The notes: generated from the sequence alone by a model not told the origin. Shown: positions 45,079 through 54,303, counted from the first letter of the stretch. The stretch: 64,000 nt of DNA from Opitutus sp. GAS368 (GCA_945906965.1 CAMDRP010000002.1:33896-97895); one strand, 5' to 3'. Program-made: numbers and translations.

Positions 45079-45620
45079 AATTGAACAAAGCGGATTCGTT
45101 GGCGTTGGTGAAACTGTGCTGCCTGGCCTTGGATGAAAAAAAGGCCGAAGATCTGCGCGTCATGGATGTGAGCGAGCAATCCTCGATCACCGACTTTCTG
45201 GTGTTGGCGACCGGCAATTCCGCGCCGCACCTGCGCGCGTTGCGCATTGAAGTGGAAAAAGCTCTCGATACCGCCAAAGCCCGGATCGTCGGCATGGAAA
45301 TTCCCCAGGATACGGGTTGGATGGTGATCGATGCCTTCGACGTGATGATCCACCTCTTTACCGCAGACCAACGCGAACATTACGCTTTGGAAAATCTGTG
45401 GAAAGATGCCGTTGAAGTCTCTGTGCGTAGTCTATTCGCAGCACCCAAGCCCGAAAAAATGGCCAAGCCCAAAGTGACCAAAGGTAAAGTTTCTAAATCC
45501 AAACCAGCCAAGAAAGCCTCTGCTAAATCGCTTAAGAGCGTTCCGGTAAAAAAGAAAAAGACCGCTAAGAAGAAAGTGGTTCTAACTAAGGCTTTATCCT
45601 CTAAAAAACGAAAAAAATAA
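45075..45620 (+). CDS. rsfS: Ribosomal silencing factor RsfS with a long basic tail
   Basis: Residues 1-118 form the RsfS (Iojap) domain that binds L14 and blocks subunit joining: DVSEQSSITDFLVLATG, GWMVIDAFDVMIHLFT and the REHYALENLW motif. The family is normally about 105-130 residues. Here a 61-residue tail (121-181) holds 24 lysines and one arginine mixed with Ala, Pro, Ser and Val, like a histone H1 tail. The tail is probably disordered and could bind rRNA or DNA. The start overlaps the nadD stop by 4 nt. Confidence 0.92.
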   Translation: MKLNKADSLALVKLCCLALDEKKAEDLRVMDVSEQSSITDFLVLATGNSAPHLRALRIEVEKALDTAKARIVGMEIPQDTGWMVIDAFDVMIHLFTADQREHYALENLWKDAVEVSVRSLFAAPKPEKMAKPKVTKGKVSKSKPAKKASAKSLKSVPVKKKKTAKKKVVLTKALSSKKRKK

Positions 45621-45637
45621 GGCCCTCATTATTAGGT

Positions 45638-45656
45638 GATTCAACGGCATTGAATC
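45638..45656 (+). repeat. Hairpin downstream of rsfS
   Basis: A perfect 7 bp stem (45638-45644 with 45650-45656, 5 nt loop) lies 18 nt after the rsfS stop, followed by AT-rich DNA with T-runs some distance away. Weak terminator candidate. Confidence 0.4.
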
Positions 45657-45762
45657 CAACTCTTTAATATATTTTTTCACACAGATTCCGCATCGTTTTA
45701 GATGTGAACCTAGGTGCTACAACTTTCGAAAAGATTCAAATTAGCCTCTTTTTTATTTCATT

Positions 45763-46116
45763 ATGAAAACCAAATTAACTTCATCTAAGGGTTTTACGCT
45801 CGTTGAAATAATGATCGTGATCGTGATTATTAGTTTGCTCACAGCCATGGCTTTACCTGCGTTCAATAAATTACGTCAGACTGCTCAGGATCAGAAAATC
45901 TTGAACAATGCCAAGCAGCTCGCAGTGGTTGCGGATCTTTACTACCTAGAGCACGGTGTCTCTAGTGTTACCATCGATAAAATTGTTGGCCCCACGGCTA
46001 ACATGAAGACTCTAGAAATTATCGCTAACGAAACCTATCCGAAGGTATTTACGCAAGGTGCACCTATTATTATCACCGGCATCGCAGGTTCTCGCACGAT
46101 TACCTTTACCCCCTGA
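45763..46116 (+). CDS. Type II secretion/pilin-like pseudopilin
   Basis: The 117-residue protein has the prepilin leader KGFTLVE: cleavage is expected between Gly10 and Phe11, with Glu at mature position 5, followed by a hydrophobic helix (IMIVIVIISLLTAMALPAF). The rest is a small globular head. Type II secretion-type pseudopilins with such short heads are common in Verrucomicrobia and may be pilins or secretion subunits. Base composition is more AT-rich than the neighbours, and no other secretion or pilus genes are nearby, so it is an isolated gene. Confidence 0.88.
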   Translation: MKTKLTSSKGFTLVEIMIVIVIISLLTAMALPAFNKLRQTAQDQKILNNAKQLAVVADLYYLEHGVSSVTIDKIVGPTANMKTLEIIANETYPKVFTQGAPIIITGIAGSRTITFTP

Positions 46117-46123
46117 GCCTCAG

Positions 46124-46153
46124 TTAAGTTGGATCACATACCGTCCAACTTAA
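46124..46153. repeat. Inverted repeat between pseudopilin and glycosyltransferase genes
   Basis: Perfect 10 bp arms (46124-46133 and 46144-46153) with a 10 nt spacer lie between the two convergent genes. No T-run follows, so it may be a weak bidirectional terminator. Confidence 0.5.
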
Positions 46154-46159
46154 GACGGT

Positions 46160-46849
46160 CTACCGTAAAAAATTATATTTAAAAATCGCCCAGAGAGCGC
46201 GGAACCCGTCGCGCCAGCCGATCTTTTTACCTTCGGCGTAGGTGCGACCGTAGTAGCTGATGCCGACTTCGTAGATGGCGATATCGAGTTTCGAAATTTT
46301 GGCGGTGATCTCGGGTTCGAAACCGAAGCGATTTTCCTCTATCGTGATTTTCTGAATAATTTCGCGGCGGAAAACTTTGTAGCAGGTTTCCATGTCCGTG
46401 AGGTTGAGGTTGGTCGCCATGTTGGAGAGCAACGTGAGCAATTTATTGCCGACCATGTGCCAGAAATAAACGACGCGGTGCGCGTCGCCGCCAGAGAAGC
46501 GGGAACCGAAAACGACATCCGCTTTGCCATCGAGTATAGGTTTGAGTAGGCGCGGGTATTCTTGCGGGTCGTATTCGAGATCGGCGTCTTGGATGATCAC
46601 CGCATCGCCGGTGGCAGCCGCGATGCCGGTGCGCAGCGCGGCGCCTTTGCCTTGGTTGACTTCGTGGTAGATGATTTTGGTGACGAGTGGGGCGATCTCG
46701 GTGCGCAGGAGGTCGCGGGTGCCGTCGCGCGAGCAGTCATCGACGATGATGATCTCCTTGTCCGCCACGGGCGCGGCGCGGACCCGGTCGACGATGGCGC
46801 GGATGGTCTTGGTCTCGTTGTAACAGGGGATGACGATGGAGAGTTTCAT
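46160..46849 (-). CDS. Family 2 glycosyltransferase, dolichyl-phosphate mannose synthase-like
   Basis: The 229-residue protein begins at the ATG at 46849 with [10 protein letters not shown] and has VDDCSRDGT, the QDADLEYDP metal site and a KGAALRTGI segment. This matches short GT2 enzymes that move a sugar onto a polyprenyl phosphate (DPM1/UDP-glucose-type). No membrane helices are obvious, so it is probably membrane-associated only. It faces the pseudopilin gene and has no sugar-transfer partners nearby. Confidence 0.9.
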   Translation of the reverse strand: MKLSIVIPCYNETKTIRAIVDRVRAAPVADKEIIIVDDCSRDGTRDLLRTEIAPLVTKIIYHEVNQGKGAALRTGIAAATGDAVIIQDADLEYDPQEYPRLLKPILDGKADVVFGSRFSGGDAHRVVYFWHMVGNKLLTLLSNMATNLNLTDMETCYKVFRREIIQKITIEENRFGFEPEITAKISKLDIAIYEVGISYYGRTYAEGKKIGWRDGFRALWAIFKYNFLR

Positions 46850-47113
46850 GCTAAGCGATAAACTCACGCTAAAGCGAGGCGCGGCAGGGGGAAGTCTTTT
46901 TCACGCTCCTCGTGCGGGCTCAACAAAGAGCTGGGTTGGGCGGAACGCTCGCGTGCACTCTTAGGCGATAAAATTTAAGTGAATGTTCTTAATTCAGGCG
47001 CGATAAGATTCGGCCCTAGCCTTGACTCAGTTTCGAGCGGCTAAAGTGTTCTTCTAGCGAAGCGAAAAATTCCTTCGTATCCGACTCTGTCCCGCGTCTT
47101 TTTTGCCCGTTCC

Positions 47114-47878
47114 ATGATTCTCCTGAAAGGCCCTCGCGCTCTTCTTTCACTCGTGCTTATTTGCAGCGCGGCGCTCGCCTTTGCCCAAATCGGCGACAAT
47201 GCCGATAAACCCGGCGCGCCTCACCTCCCCCTCGTACCCGCGGATAAAATTCCGCCTGCGCCTACGATCATCGAGCGCCGCGTCGTGCTCACGGCCGCTC
47301 AACCTCAGCATGGTCGTCGCTCGCTCGCGTTGCTCGACGGCATGATCGCTGGCGCCAACGGCTCGCGCCGCCCACTGCGATTTGCGCAAGAACCTGCCGG
47401 TTGGTCCACGCTCACCGGCAACCCTGCGCTCGCTACTCGGGTTGGCAAACTGCACGAGATCGTCGTCTGGCCCGGTAAAACCGGCCTCGCCGCCATTGCC
47501 GCCGTCATCCGGGTCACAACCGAACAACAAGCGCATTTCGAAATCGGTAAAACGCTTTTCACGACGATCTGCGCCGCCTGTCACCAATTTAGCGGCCGCG
47601 GCCTCGATGGTGTGGCTCCCCCGTTGCCCGATTCTGAATGGGTGCTCGGTACGCACGAGTGCACGGTGCGCATCGCGCTCCACGGCGTGAGCGGCCCGAT
47701 CAAGGTCGCAAACCGTATGCACAGGGGCGACATGCCCGCGCATGGTGCCCTCGACGATCAACAGATTTCCTCGATCCTCACCTACGTGCAGCGCGAGTGG
47801 GGCCACCATGCGCCGCACGTTGATCCTGCTCACGTCGGGGCTATTCGCGCGTCGACGAAAAATCATTCCGACGCGTAG
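47114..47878 (+). CDS. Secreted cytochrome c-domain protein
   Basis: The 254-residue protein has a signal peptide (about residues 1-24), an uncharacterised stretch (25-135), and a class I cytochrome c domain with haem site C153-A-A-C156-H157 and a likely axial Met207 in RMHRGDMPAHG. Similar small cytochrome domains are tail parts of PVC-type sugar dehydrogenases. Its partner enzyme is not evident; the adjacent nagA gene is 26 nt downstream but functionally unrelated. Confidence 0.88.
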   Translation: MILLKGPRALLSLVLICSAALAFAQIGDNADKPGAPHLPLVPADKIPPAPTIIERRVVLTAAQPQHGRRSLALLDGMIAGANGSRRPLRFAQEPAGWSTLTGNPALATRVGKLHEIVVWPGKTGLAAIAAVIRVTTEQQAHFEIGKTLFTTICAACHQFSGRGLDGVAPPLPDSEWVLGTHECTVRIALHGVSGPIKVANRMHRGDMPAHGALDDQQISSILTYVQREWGHHAPHVDPAHVGAIRASTKNHSDA

Positions 47879-47904
47879 AGTCCCGAAGAACTCAATCTCA
47901 TCAA

Positions 47905-48834
47905 GTGAACGCCTCCGGTCTTTTCGATTTTCAGGTCAACGGCTTCGGCGGCGTTGATTTCCAGCGCGACGATCTCACGCGCGCACAGTTCGAACACGCG
48001 GTCGCCACACTTCGGTCTCACGGCACCTCGGGGATTTTCGCCACGCTCATCACCGATGAAATTGATACGCTCTGTCGGCGGTTTGCAGCGTTTGAAAAAC
48101 TCTGCGCCGCGGCGCCCGCGGCGGGCTCCGCGATTTTGGGTTATCACCTCGAAGGCCCGTGGCTAAGTCCCGAACCTGGTTACCGCGGGGCGCATCCGGC
48201 CGGCCCGATGCGCGCGCCGACGTTGGCTGATTTTAAGCGCCTGCAATCCGCCGCCAACGGCCGCTTGCGTCTGATCACGCTCGCTCCCGAGTGGCCGGGC
48301 AGTGCCGAATTTATCGCTGCGGTCACGCGTCAAGGCGTGCACGTTTCCCTCGGTCACACCCAAGCCGACGACGCTCACATCGACGCCGCCATTCGAGCGG
48401 GTGCACGTTTTTGCACGCACCTCGGTAATGGTTGTCCGCTGCAACTGCATCGCCACGACAACATCATCCAACGTCTCCTCGCCCGCGACGAATTGATCGC
48501 TTGTTTCATACCCGATGGGATTCATCTGCCCAAGGCGGTGCTCAAAAATTTCGTCCGCGCCAAGCCTGCTGGTCGCGTGCTCTTCACGACCGATGCGATG
48601 GCCGGCGCCGGCGCGCCGGCGGGGCGATACACGATTGGGCCGCACGAGATTGATGTCGGGAGCGATGGCGTCGCGCGCCAGCCGGGCGCGCAAAATTTTG
48701 CAGGCTCGACGCTCACGCCCGATATCGGGGTGCGCCACGTCGCCGATTGGCTCGGCCTTTCGCCCGACGCCGCTTATCAACTTTGGTCTTCGGCGCCGTC
48801 CGCCGCTTTCGGCGTCACGCTGCCACCGCTTTAA
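47905..48834 (+). CDS. nagA: N-acetylglucosamine-6-phosphate deacetylase, short form
   Basis: The 309-residue protein is shorter than usual NagA (about 380). It lacks the N-terminal beta-sandwich strand and starts directly in the barrel with the FDFQVNGFGGVDF metal-binding run. Metal and catalytic residues are kept: Glu83 in HLEGPWLSP, His151 in SLGHTQA, His172 in THLGNG and Asp230 in TTDAMAG. GTG start at 47905. It removes the acetyl group from GlcNAc-6-P and is followed 9 nt later by nagB. Confidence 0.9.
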   Translation: MNASGLFDFQVNGFGGVDFQRDDLTRAQFEHAVATLRSHGTSGIFATLITDEIDTLCRRFAAFEKLCAAAPAAGSAILGYHLEGPWLSPEPGYRGAHPAGPMRAPTLADFKRLQSAANGRLRLITLAPEWPGSAEFIAAVTRQGVHVSLGHTQADDAHIDAAIRAGARFCTHLGNGCPLQLHRHDNIIQRLLARDELIACFIPDGIHLPKAVLKNFVRAKPAGRVLFTTDAMAGAGAPAGRYTIGPHEIDVGSDGVARQPGAQNFAGSTLTPDIGVRHVADWLGLSPDAAYQLWSSAPSAAFGVTLPPL

Positions 48835-48843
48835 TTTTTCCTC

Positions 48844-49635
48844 ATGCCCGTCATTGCTCCGCATTATTCCACCGCCGGTCGTCTGGCGCTTGAAGTTCAC
48901 CCCGACCGCGCTGCCCTGGGTCGCGCCGCGGCCCGCGCCGTAGCCGCGCATCTGCACGGCGTCATTGCTCGTCAAGGTGAGGCGCGCGTCATCTTCGCGT
49001 GCGCGCCGTCGCAGGATGAATTTCTCGCCGCACTCGTTGATCCCGCACAATGCGGCGGCGCGCTGGATTGGACGCGCATCACCGCATTTCACATGGACGA
49101 TTATGTCGGCCTGAGCGGCGAGCATCCGCAGAGTTTTAGGCATTACCTGCGCCAGCATTTGCTTCAGCACGTCGGCTTGGGTTGTTTTCATCCGCTCCCG
49201 GCCGAGGAGCCGGATGCGGCGGCGGTCGCGGCGCGCTACACGATGCTGCTGCGCGAAAAACCGATAGATCTGATTTGCATGGGCATCGGCGAAAACGGCC
49301 ACATCGCATTCAATGATCCTCCCGTCGCCGATTTTGAAGACCCGCAACTGGTAAAGGTCGTCGAGTTGGACCACGCCTGCCGTCAACAACAGGTCAACGA
49401 CGGCTGTTTTCCCGCGCTCGTGGATGTGCCGCGCCATGCGTTTACGCTGACGGTTTCCGTATTTCGCCAAGCCCGCCGTCTCAGCATCCACGTGCCCGGT
49501 CCGCGTAAAGCCGCCGCCGTGCGCGCCACCATTGAAGGCCCGATTTCGACGGCGTGCCCCGCGTCGATTCTCCGGCTTCACGCGGAAGCCACGCTCTACA
49601 TCGACACCGCCGCCGCTAGCCAACTTTCCGCTTAA
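48844..49635 (+). CDS. nagB: Glucosamine-6-phosphate deaminase
   Basis: The 263-residue protein deaminates and isomerises GlcN-6-P to fructose-6-P. FHMDDYVGL, the GIGENGHIAFNDP motif and an internal TVSVFRQARRL segment identify it. It lies directly after nagA (9 nt), so amino-sugar use is complete at the level of these two steps. No GlcNAc kinase or transporter gene is adjacent. Confidence 0.92.
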   Translation: MPVIAPHYSTAGRLALEVHPDRAALGRAAARAVAAHLHGVIARQGEARVIFACAPSQDEFLAALVDPAQCGGALDWTRITAFHMDDYVGLSGEHPQSFRHYLRQHLLQHVGLGCFHPLPAEEPDAAAVAARYTMLLREKPIDLICMGIGENGHIAFNDPPVADFEDPQLVKVVELDHACRQQQVNDGCFPALVDVPRHAFTLTVSVFRQARRLSIHVPGPRKAAAVRATIEGPISTACPASILRLHAEATLYIDTAAASQLSA

Positions 49636-49650
49636 TCCCTACGCTTCCCC

Positions 49651-50637
49651 ATGAACCTCCGTCTTATTCTCCTCGCTATGTTTGCCCTTGTTTCGACGCG
49701 CGCCGCCGAGCCGTTGCGCCTCGGTATGATCGGTCTTGATACCTCGCACGTCCCAGCCTTCGCCAAAACTTACAACGACCCCAAGGCGCCCGGTCACGTC
49801 CCCGGTGGACGCGTGGTCGCTGCGTTTAAAGGCGGCAGCGCAGATATCGAATCGAGCGCCTCGCGCGTCGAGGGTTACACGAAGCAACTTGTCGATACCT
49901 ACGGAGTGAAAATCTACGACACCATCGAGGAACTCGCGCGCAACGTGGACGCGATTCTCATCGAGAGCGTCGATGGCCGCCCGCACCTCGATCAATTCCG
50001 CCGCACGCTCGCGGCGAAGAAACCGGTGTTCATTGATAAGCCTTTTGCCGGTTCGCTCAAGGACGCCGTTGAGTTGGTGCGTCTCGCCCGTGAAGCCGGC
50101 GTGCCGATTTTCAGTTCGTCGTCGCTGCGTTACTCGCCCGAACCTTTCGCGCCTAAGCTCGCCGCGATCGGCGACATTACTTCGGCTTACTCGATCGGGC
50201 CGGCGGTTTACGAGCCGACGCATCCGGATTTTTTCTGGTACGGCATCCACTGCGTTGAAGCGCTTTACACCGTGCTCGGGCCGGGCTGCACGCAAGTCGT
50301 GCGCACGCAGACGGCCAATACCGATGTGATCACCGGCATCTGGTCCGACGGCCGCGTCGGTACCGCCCAGGGTAACCGCAATAGTTTTAAAGGCTACGGC
50401 GTCACCGTCGTAGGCACTAAGGGCGTCGCTGTCTTAGGCGAAAAACAAAACTACGCCGGGCTCACGGTGGAGATCATGAAATTTTTCCAAACGGGAATTT
50501 CTCCCGTCGCGCCCGAGACCACGCTCGAGTTGCTCGCGTTCATGGAAGCTGCCGACGAGAGCAAACGCCGCGGTGGCGCTCCCGTGACGATCGCCGAAGT
50601 GATGAAAAAAGCCGGCCACCAAGCCGCTGCCAAGTAA
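49651..50637 (+). CDS. Secreted Gfo/Idh/MocA family oxidoreductase
   Basis: The 328-residue protein has a Sec-type signal peptide (MNLRLILLAMFALVSTRA) and then a Rossmann fold (LRLGMIGLDTSHV) and the IDKPFAGS motif with the catalytic lysine. The GxGxxG-type glycine pattern is weak, so cofactor binding is less clear. It follows nagB by 15 nt and precedes a sugar isomerase-like gene by 31 nt, so it is probably part of the same sugar-use transcript. Confidence 0.85.
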   Translation: MNLRLILLAMFALVSTRAAEPLRLGMIGLDTSHVPAFAKTYNDPKAPGHVPGGRVVAAFKGGSADIESSASRVEGYTKQLVDTYGVKIYDTIEELARNVDAILIESVDGRPHLDQFRRTLAAKKPVFIDKPFAGSLKDAVELVRLAREAGVPIFSSSSLRYSPEPFAPKLAAIGDITSAYSIGPAVYEPTHPDFFWYGIHCVEALYTVLGPGCTQVVRTQTANTDVITGIWSDGRVGTAQGNRNSFKGYGVTVVGTKGVAVLGEKQNYAGLTVEIMKFFQTGISPVAPETTLELLAFMEAADESKRRGGAPVTIAEVMKKAGHQAAAK

Positions 50638-50668
50638 TCGGCTCAGTCTCTATTTCTTTCTGTTAACT

Positions 50669-51559
50669 ATGAATTTCCCCCGCTCCATCACCGTCATCTC
50701 CGATGAAGTCGCCCAAGAATTGCCGGTCATCACGGCTTTTCTGCGCGAGTTCAAACTAACTGGCCTTGAGCTACGCAGCTTTAACGGACGCGCGTTTAAA
50801 GACCTCACGCGCGCCGATGTCGCGGAGATCGCCGTCGCTTCACGGGCGGAAGGTTGGCGCGTGGTCGGCTGTGCGACGCCGGTTTTCAAATGTGACTTGG
50901 AGGATGCGACCGCGATCGCAGCGCACCGAGAAATTTTTAAACGCAGCCTCGAAGTCGCGCGCGAATTACAGTGCGACCTGTTGCGCGTATTTACATTTTT
51001 GCGCACGCCGAATCCTGCCGCGCCGGAGAAACAGGCCCGCGTCGTCGAGCACCTGCGCGGCTTGCTCGAAATCGCCGCCGGTTCGGGCGTGCGCGTCGGC
51101 GTGGAAAACGAACATTCCTGTCTGGCCGCCACCGCCGCTGAAACCGCCGCGATTTTGGCGCCGTTGCCCGTCGATCGGATCGGCGCGATTTGGGATCCGT
51201 GCAACGTGCTCTACGTGCCCGGCGCTGCCGCGCCATCGCCGGCGGACCTGCGCTTGCTCGCGTCACGCTTGCTGCACTTACACGTGAAAGATGCGCTCCG
51301 TCTCGTCGCACCGAAACCGGGCGAACTCATCGCAGTCGGAACGCCGGTGGGCCTCGGTCAGGTGGATTGGTGCGCGCATTTGCGTGGGTTGGGCGAACTT
51401 GGTTACACCGGACTCCTTTCGCTCGAGACGCATTGGCGGTTGGAGAAGATCGATGAGTCCTTGCTTCATCTACCGGCTGGACACGCGTTTTCGCATGGCG
51501 GCGAAACGGCCAGTCGGACGTGTCTGCATAATCTGAAGTCGTTGCTCGAGACACAGTGA
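50669..51559 (+). CDS. Sugar phosphate isomerase/epimerase family TIM barrel
   Basis: The 296-residue protein fits the AP-endonuclease-2/xylose isomerase-like fold: VGVENEHSC, IGAIWDPCNVLY, LHLHVKDA and LSLETHW carry the usual Glu/Asp/His metal ligands. Such proteins epimerise or isomerise keto sugars. It follows the Gfo/Idh oxidoreductase gene, a pairing typical of oxidation-linked sugar conversion. Confidence 0.88.
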   Translation: MNFPRSITVISDEVAQELPVITAFLREFKLTGLELRSFNGRAFKDLTRADVAEIAVASRAEGWRVVGCATPVFKCDLEDATAIAAHREIFKRSLEVARELQCDLLRVFTFLRTPNPAAPEKQARVVEHLRGLLEIAAGSGVRVGVENEHSCLAATAAETAAILAPLPVDRIGAIWDPCNVLYVPGAAAPSPADLRLLASRLLHLHVKDALRLVAPKPGELIAVGTPVGLGQVDWCAHLRGLGELGYTGLLSLETHWRLEKIDESLLHLPAGHAFSHGGETASRTCLHNLKSLLETQ

Positions 51560-51641
51560 GAAAACTGCGGGCTCGGCTGGCGCTGGGCCCGTCACGGCGA
51601 GTTCTTGACGGTCTAGCACGGCGGGAGGCACGCTGAGGCTC

Positions 51642-52316
51642 ATGTCTTTCCGTAACCTGTCGAAGAAAAAACCGCTGCCGTGGCTGAAGCTCGCCGCTCT
51701 GGTTGTCGTGCTTTTGGGTGGCGCCTTCGTGTTGTTGCGCGGGGCGAATCCGCGGGAATTGATCGATCAAGGCATGAGCCTCATACGGATGGCGGGGCCG
51801 GTCGTTTTTTTCGCCGCGATGGCGGTGTTGCCGGCGGCGGGCGCGCCGTTGATGGCGTTTACTTTGAGCGCGGGGGAGGCGTTTGGTGCTCAGCTTTCGA
51901 TGGGTGGGGTGATTGCGTTGTCGCTGGCGATGATCGCACTCAATCTCGCGCTCACGTATTGGCTAGCCCGCTATGCGCTCCGGCCTTTGCTGACGAATCT
52001 GGTGACGCGCTACGGTTATAAAATCCCGAGCATCACGGCGAAAAATGCGCTCTCGGCTACGCTCGTGGTACGTCTGACGCCGGGGCCGCCGTTTTTTCTG
52101 CAAGGGTATCTGCTCGGTTTAGCGGAGGTGCCGTTCAAGCTCTACATGATTGTTTCGTGGTTGTGCGTGATGCCCTGGGCGGTCGGCGCGATCGTGATGG
52201 GCAAAGGTATTCTCAACGGCAACTTTAAGCTCGCAGCCACCGGGGTCGGCGTGCTTGTCGGCGCCGTCGCGTTGGTGCAACTGGTGCGAAAAAAATATGC
52301 CAAGCGCGCCGATTGA
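51642..52316 (+). CDS. TVP38/TMEM64-like membrane protein
   Basis: The 224-residue protein has about five membrane segments and the DedA/TVP38-type core, with LVVRLTPGPPFFLQGYLLGLA (partly quoted) and conserved PLMAFTLSAGEAFG. The family is thought to work in membrane lipid or undecaprenyl handling; exact role unknown. Its last 20 nt overlap the xseA start. Confidence 0.85.
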   Translation: MSFRNLSKKKPLPWLKLAALVVVLLGGAFVLLRGANPRELIDQGMSLIRMAGPVVFFAAMAVLPAAGAPLMAFTLSAGEAFGAQLSMGGVIALSLAMIALNLALTYWLARYALRPLLTNLVTRYGYKIPSITAKNALSATLVVRLTPGPPFFLQGYLLGLAEVPFKLYMIVSWLCVMPWAVGAIVMGKGILNGNFKLAATGVGVLVGAVALVQLVRKKYAKRAD

Positions 52317-53583
52317 TGCCGAGCTGAAGGGCGACCCGCGCGTCGAGAGTGTCAGCGCGTTCACGCGGCGCGTAAAGACGCTGCTCGAGTCCACGGTGGG
52401 TTCGTCGTGGGTGCGCGGCGAAGTTTCCAACGTGCGGGCGCAGGGGAGCGGCCATGTTTATTTTTCGTTGAAGGACGCCGGCGCGCAGGTGAGTGCGGTG
52501 CTGTTCCGCGGAGATGCGCTGCGGCAGACGGTCAAGTTGCGCGACGGTCAACAAGTCGTGGTATACGGCGACGTGAGCGTGTATGAGGCGCGCGGCCAAT
52601 ATCAGCTCATCGTGCGAGTCGTGGTGGAGGACGGGGTGGGGCGGTTGCAGCGCGAGTTTGAGGCGTTGAAGGCGCGGCTCGCGACCGAGGGATTATTTGC
52701 ACCGGAAAAGAAGCGGGCGTTGCCGCCGTTGCCGCGGTGCGTGGGATTTATCACGTCGCCGACGGGTGCGGCGGTGCAGGATTTTATCCGCATCATGACC
52801 CGGCGCGAATGGCGCGGTCGCGTAGTCGTGATCCCAGCCAAAGTCCAAGGCGAAGGTGCGGCCGCGGAGATGGCGACGATGCTAGAGCTCGCCGGGAAAT
52901 TGGAAATTTTCGACTTACTGGTGATCGGCCGTGGTGGCGGGAGCATGGAGGATTTATGGGCGTTCAACGAAGAGGTACTCGTGCGCGCGGTGGCGGCTTG
53001 CCCAGTGCCGATCATTTCGGCGGTGGGACACGAAATTGATTTCACGCTCTGTGATTTTGCGGCGGATGTGCGTGCGGAGACGCCCAGCGCGGCGGCGGAG
53101 TTGATCTCGAGTAAATTTGTGGAAGCGGCCGAGCGCGCCGTGCGCGCAGGTACGGCGATGGCCGATGCGCTCGAGCGGGGCTTGGCCGAAGCGACGGAGC
53201 GGCTGGATCACGCGCGGTCGCGGTTGCGGTTGCTCGCGCCGGCGGCGCAGATCGAACAGGGATTTTTGCGCCTGGATGATTTGAGCAACCGGCTGGCTGC
53301 CGCCTTGCGCGATGCGACTCAGGCGCGGCGGCAACAGCTCGGCGAAGCGCGGGCGGCGCTCGCCCGCGTGTCGCCGGAATTTCGAGTCCAGACCGAGTCG
53401 CACCGCTTGCTATCGCTCTGGAAACGGCTGCAAGCGGCCAGTCCAGCCTCGGTGTTGAATCGCGGGTTTGTCATCATGCGCGATGCCGCGGGCCAGCCGG
53501 TCATGCGTCGTGCGGCGGTCAAATCAGGACAGGTCTTGGCGGCGGAGTTTGCTGATGGCACGGCGCCCGTGCGGGCCGAGTGA
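52297..53583 (+). CDS. xseA: Exodeoxyribonuclease VII large subunit
   Basis: The 428-residue protein has an N-terminal OB-fold (SSWVRGEVSNVRAQGSGHVYF, partly quoted) and the catalytic domain with FITSPTGAAVQDFI and the RGGGSMEDLWAFNEE metal-binding motif, then a long coiled-coil. ExoVII degrades single-stranded DNA with many XseB subunits. No xseB gene follows; the next gene is msrB. ATG at 52297 overlaps the upstream gene. Confidence 0.94.
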   Translation: MPSAPIDAELKGDPRVESVSAFTRRVKTLLESTVGSSWVRGEVSNVRAQGSGHVYFSLKDAGAQVSAVLFRGDALRQTVKLRDGQQVVVYGDVSVYEARGQYQLIVRVVVEDGVGRLQREFEALKARLATEGLFAPEKKRALPPLPRCVGFITSPTGAAVQDFIRIMTRREWRGRVVVIPAKVQGEGAAAEMATMLELAGKLEIFDLLVIGRGGGSMEDLWAFNEEVLVRAVAACPVPIISAVGHEIDFTLCDFAADVRAETPSAAAELISSKFVEAAERAVRAGTAMADALERGLAEATERLDHARSRLRLLAPAAQIEQGFLRLDDLSNRLAAALRDATQARRQQLGEARAALARVSPEFRVQTESHRLLSLWKRLQAASPASVLNRGFVIMRDAAGQPVMRRAAVKSGQVLAAEFADGTAPVRAE

Positions 53584-53643
53584 AACGATCTTTTGCAGTC
53601 CGCGCTTTGAAAAATCGCCGAATTGGTTAAGCTCCTTTCCATT

Positions 53644-54246
53644 ATGTACCCCAGATTATCTCTCTTAATCGTCGCCCTCGTGCTAACGGCCTGCGCTCAA
53701 ACTTCCATGAAGACTCCTACCGCCAAAGACGCCCTCGATTGTAAACCCGGTGAACTCTCCGCCTGCGGCTTGCCGTCCAACGTCGTCATCGACCTGAGTA
53801 AGACCAAGGTGAAGCGCACGGACGCTGAGTGGCGCGCGCAGCTCACGCCGATGCAATTCCGCGTCGCACGGCAGCAAGGCACGGAGCCGCCGTTTCAGAA
53901 CGAGTATTTCAATCATCACGCGGACGGCGTTTATTTTTCCGTGTGCAGCGACACACCGCTTTTCGATAGCCGCGATAAATTTGAAAGCGGTACGGGTTGG
54001 CCCAGTTTCACGAAGCCAATCGAGAAAGCATTTGTCGGCGAGACGGTGGATACGAGCCACGGTATGCGCCGCGTCGAAGTGCACGTGACCGTCGATGGCG
54101 CACACCTCGGCCACGTTTTCGAAGATGGCCCGCGCGCGCAGGGCGGGTTGCGGTATTGCATCAACAGCGCCTCCTTGCGTTTCGTCCCGCGTAAAGAATA
54201 CGACGCGTGGGTGGCGAAGAATATGCCCGCCGGCGCTGGAAAATAA
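53644..54246 (+). CDS. msrB: Peptide-methionine (R)-S-oxide reductase, lipoprotein form
   Basis: The 200-residue protein starts at the ATG at 53644 with a lipobox LTAC (Cys17), so it is exported and lipid-anchored. The MsrB domain has [18 protein letters not shown] and the catalytic Cys172 in [11 protein letters not shown]. The two CxxC zinc pairs of the standard form are absent (SVCSDTPLF lies where the first would be), so this is the zinc-free type. It repairs oxidised methionine outside the cytoplasm. Confidence 0.92.
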   Translation: MYPRLSLLIVALVLTACAQTSMKTPTAKDALDCKPGELSACGLPSNVVIDLSKTKVKRTDAEWRAQLTPMQFRVARQQGTEPPFQNEYFNHHADGVYFSVCSDTPLFDSRDKFESGTGWPSFTKPIEKAFVGETVDTSHGMRRVEVHVTVDGAHLGHVFEDGPRAQGGLRYCINSASLRFVPRKEYDAWVAKNMPAGAGK

Positions 54247-54271
54247 AAAGGCCGCGCTCGATGGCGCGGCC
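54245..54271 (-). terminator. Terminator of the minus-strand oxidoreductase/isomerase operon
   Basis: A GC-rich 8 bp stem (54264-54271 with 54250-54257, 6 nt loop) is followed on the minus strand by five T residues, 33 nt beyond the stop of the oxidoreductase gene. It also overlaps the msrB stop codon. Confidence 0.85.
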
Positions 54272-54303
54272 TGAGGCATGAGGAACCGATAGGGTCGGCG
54301 TGA

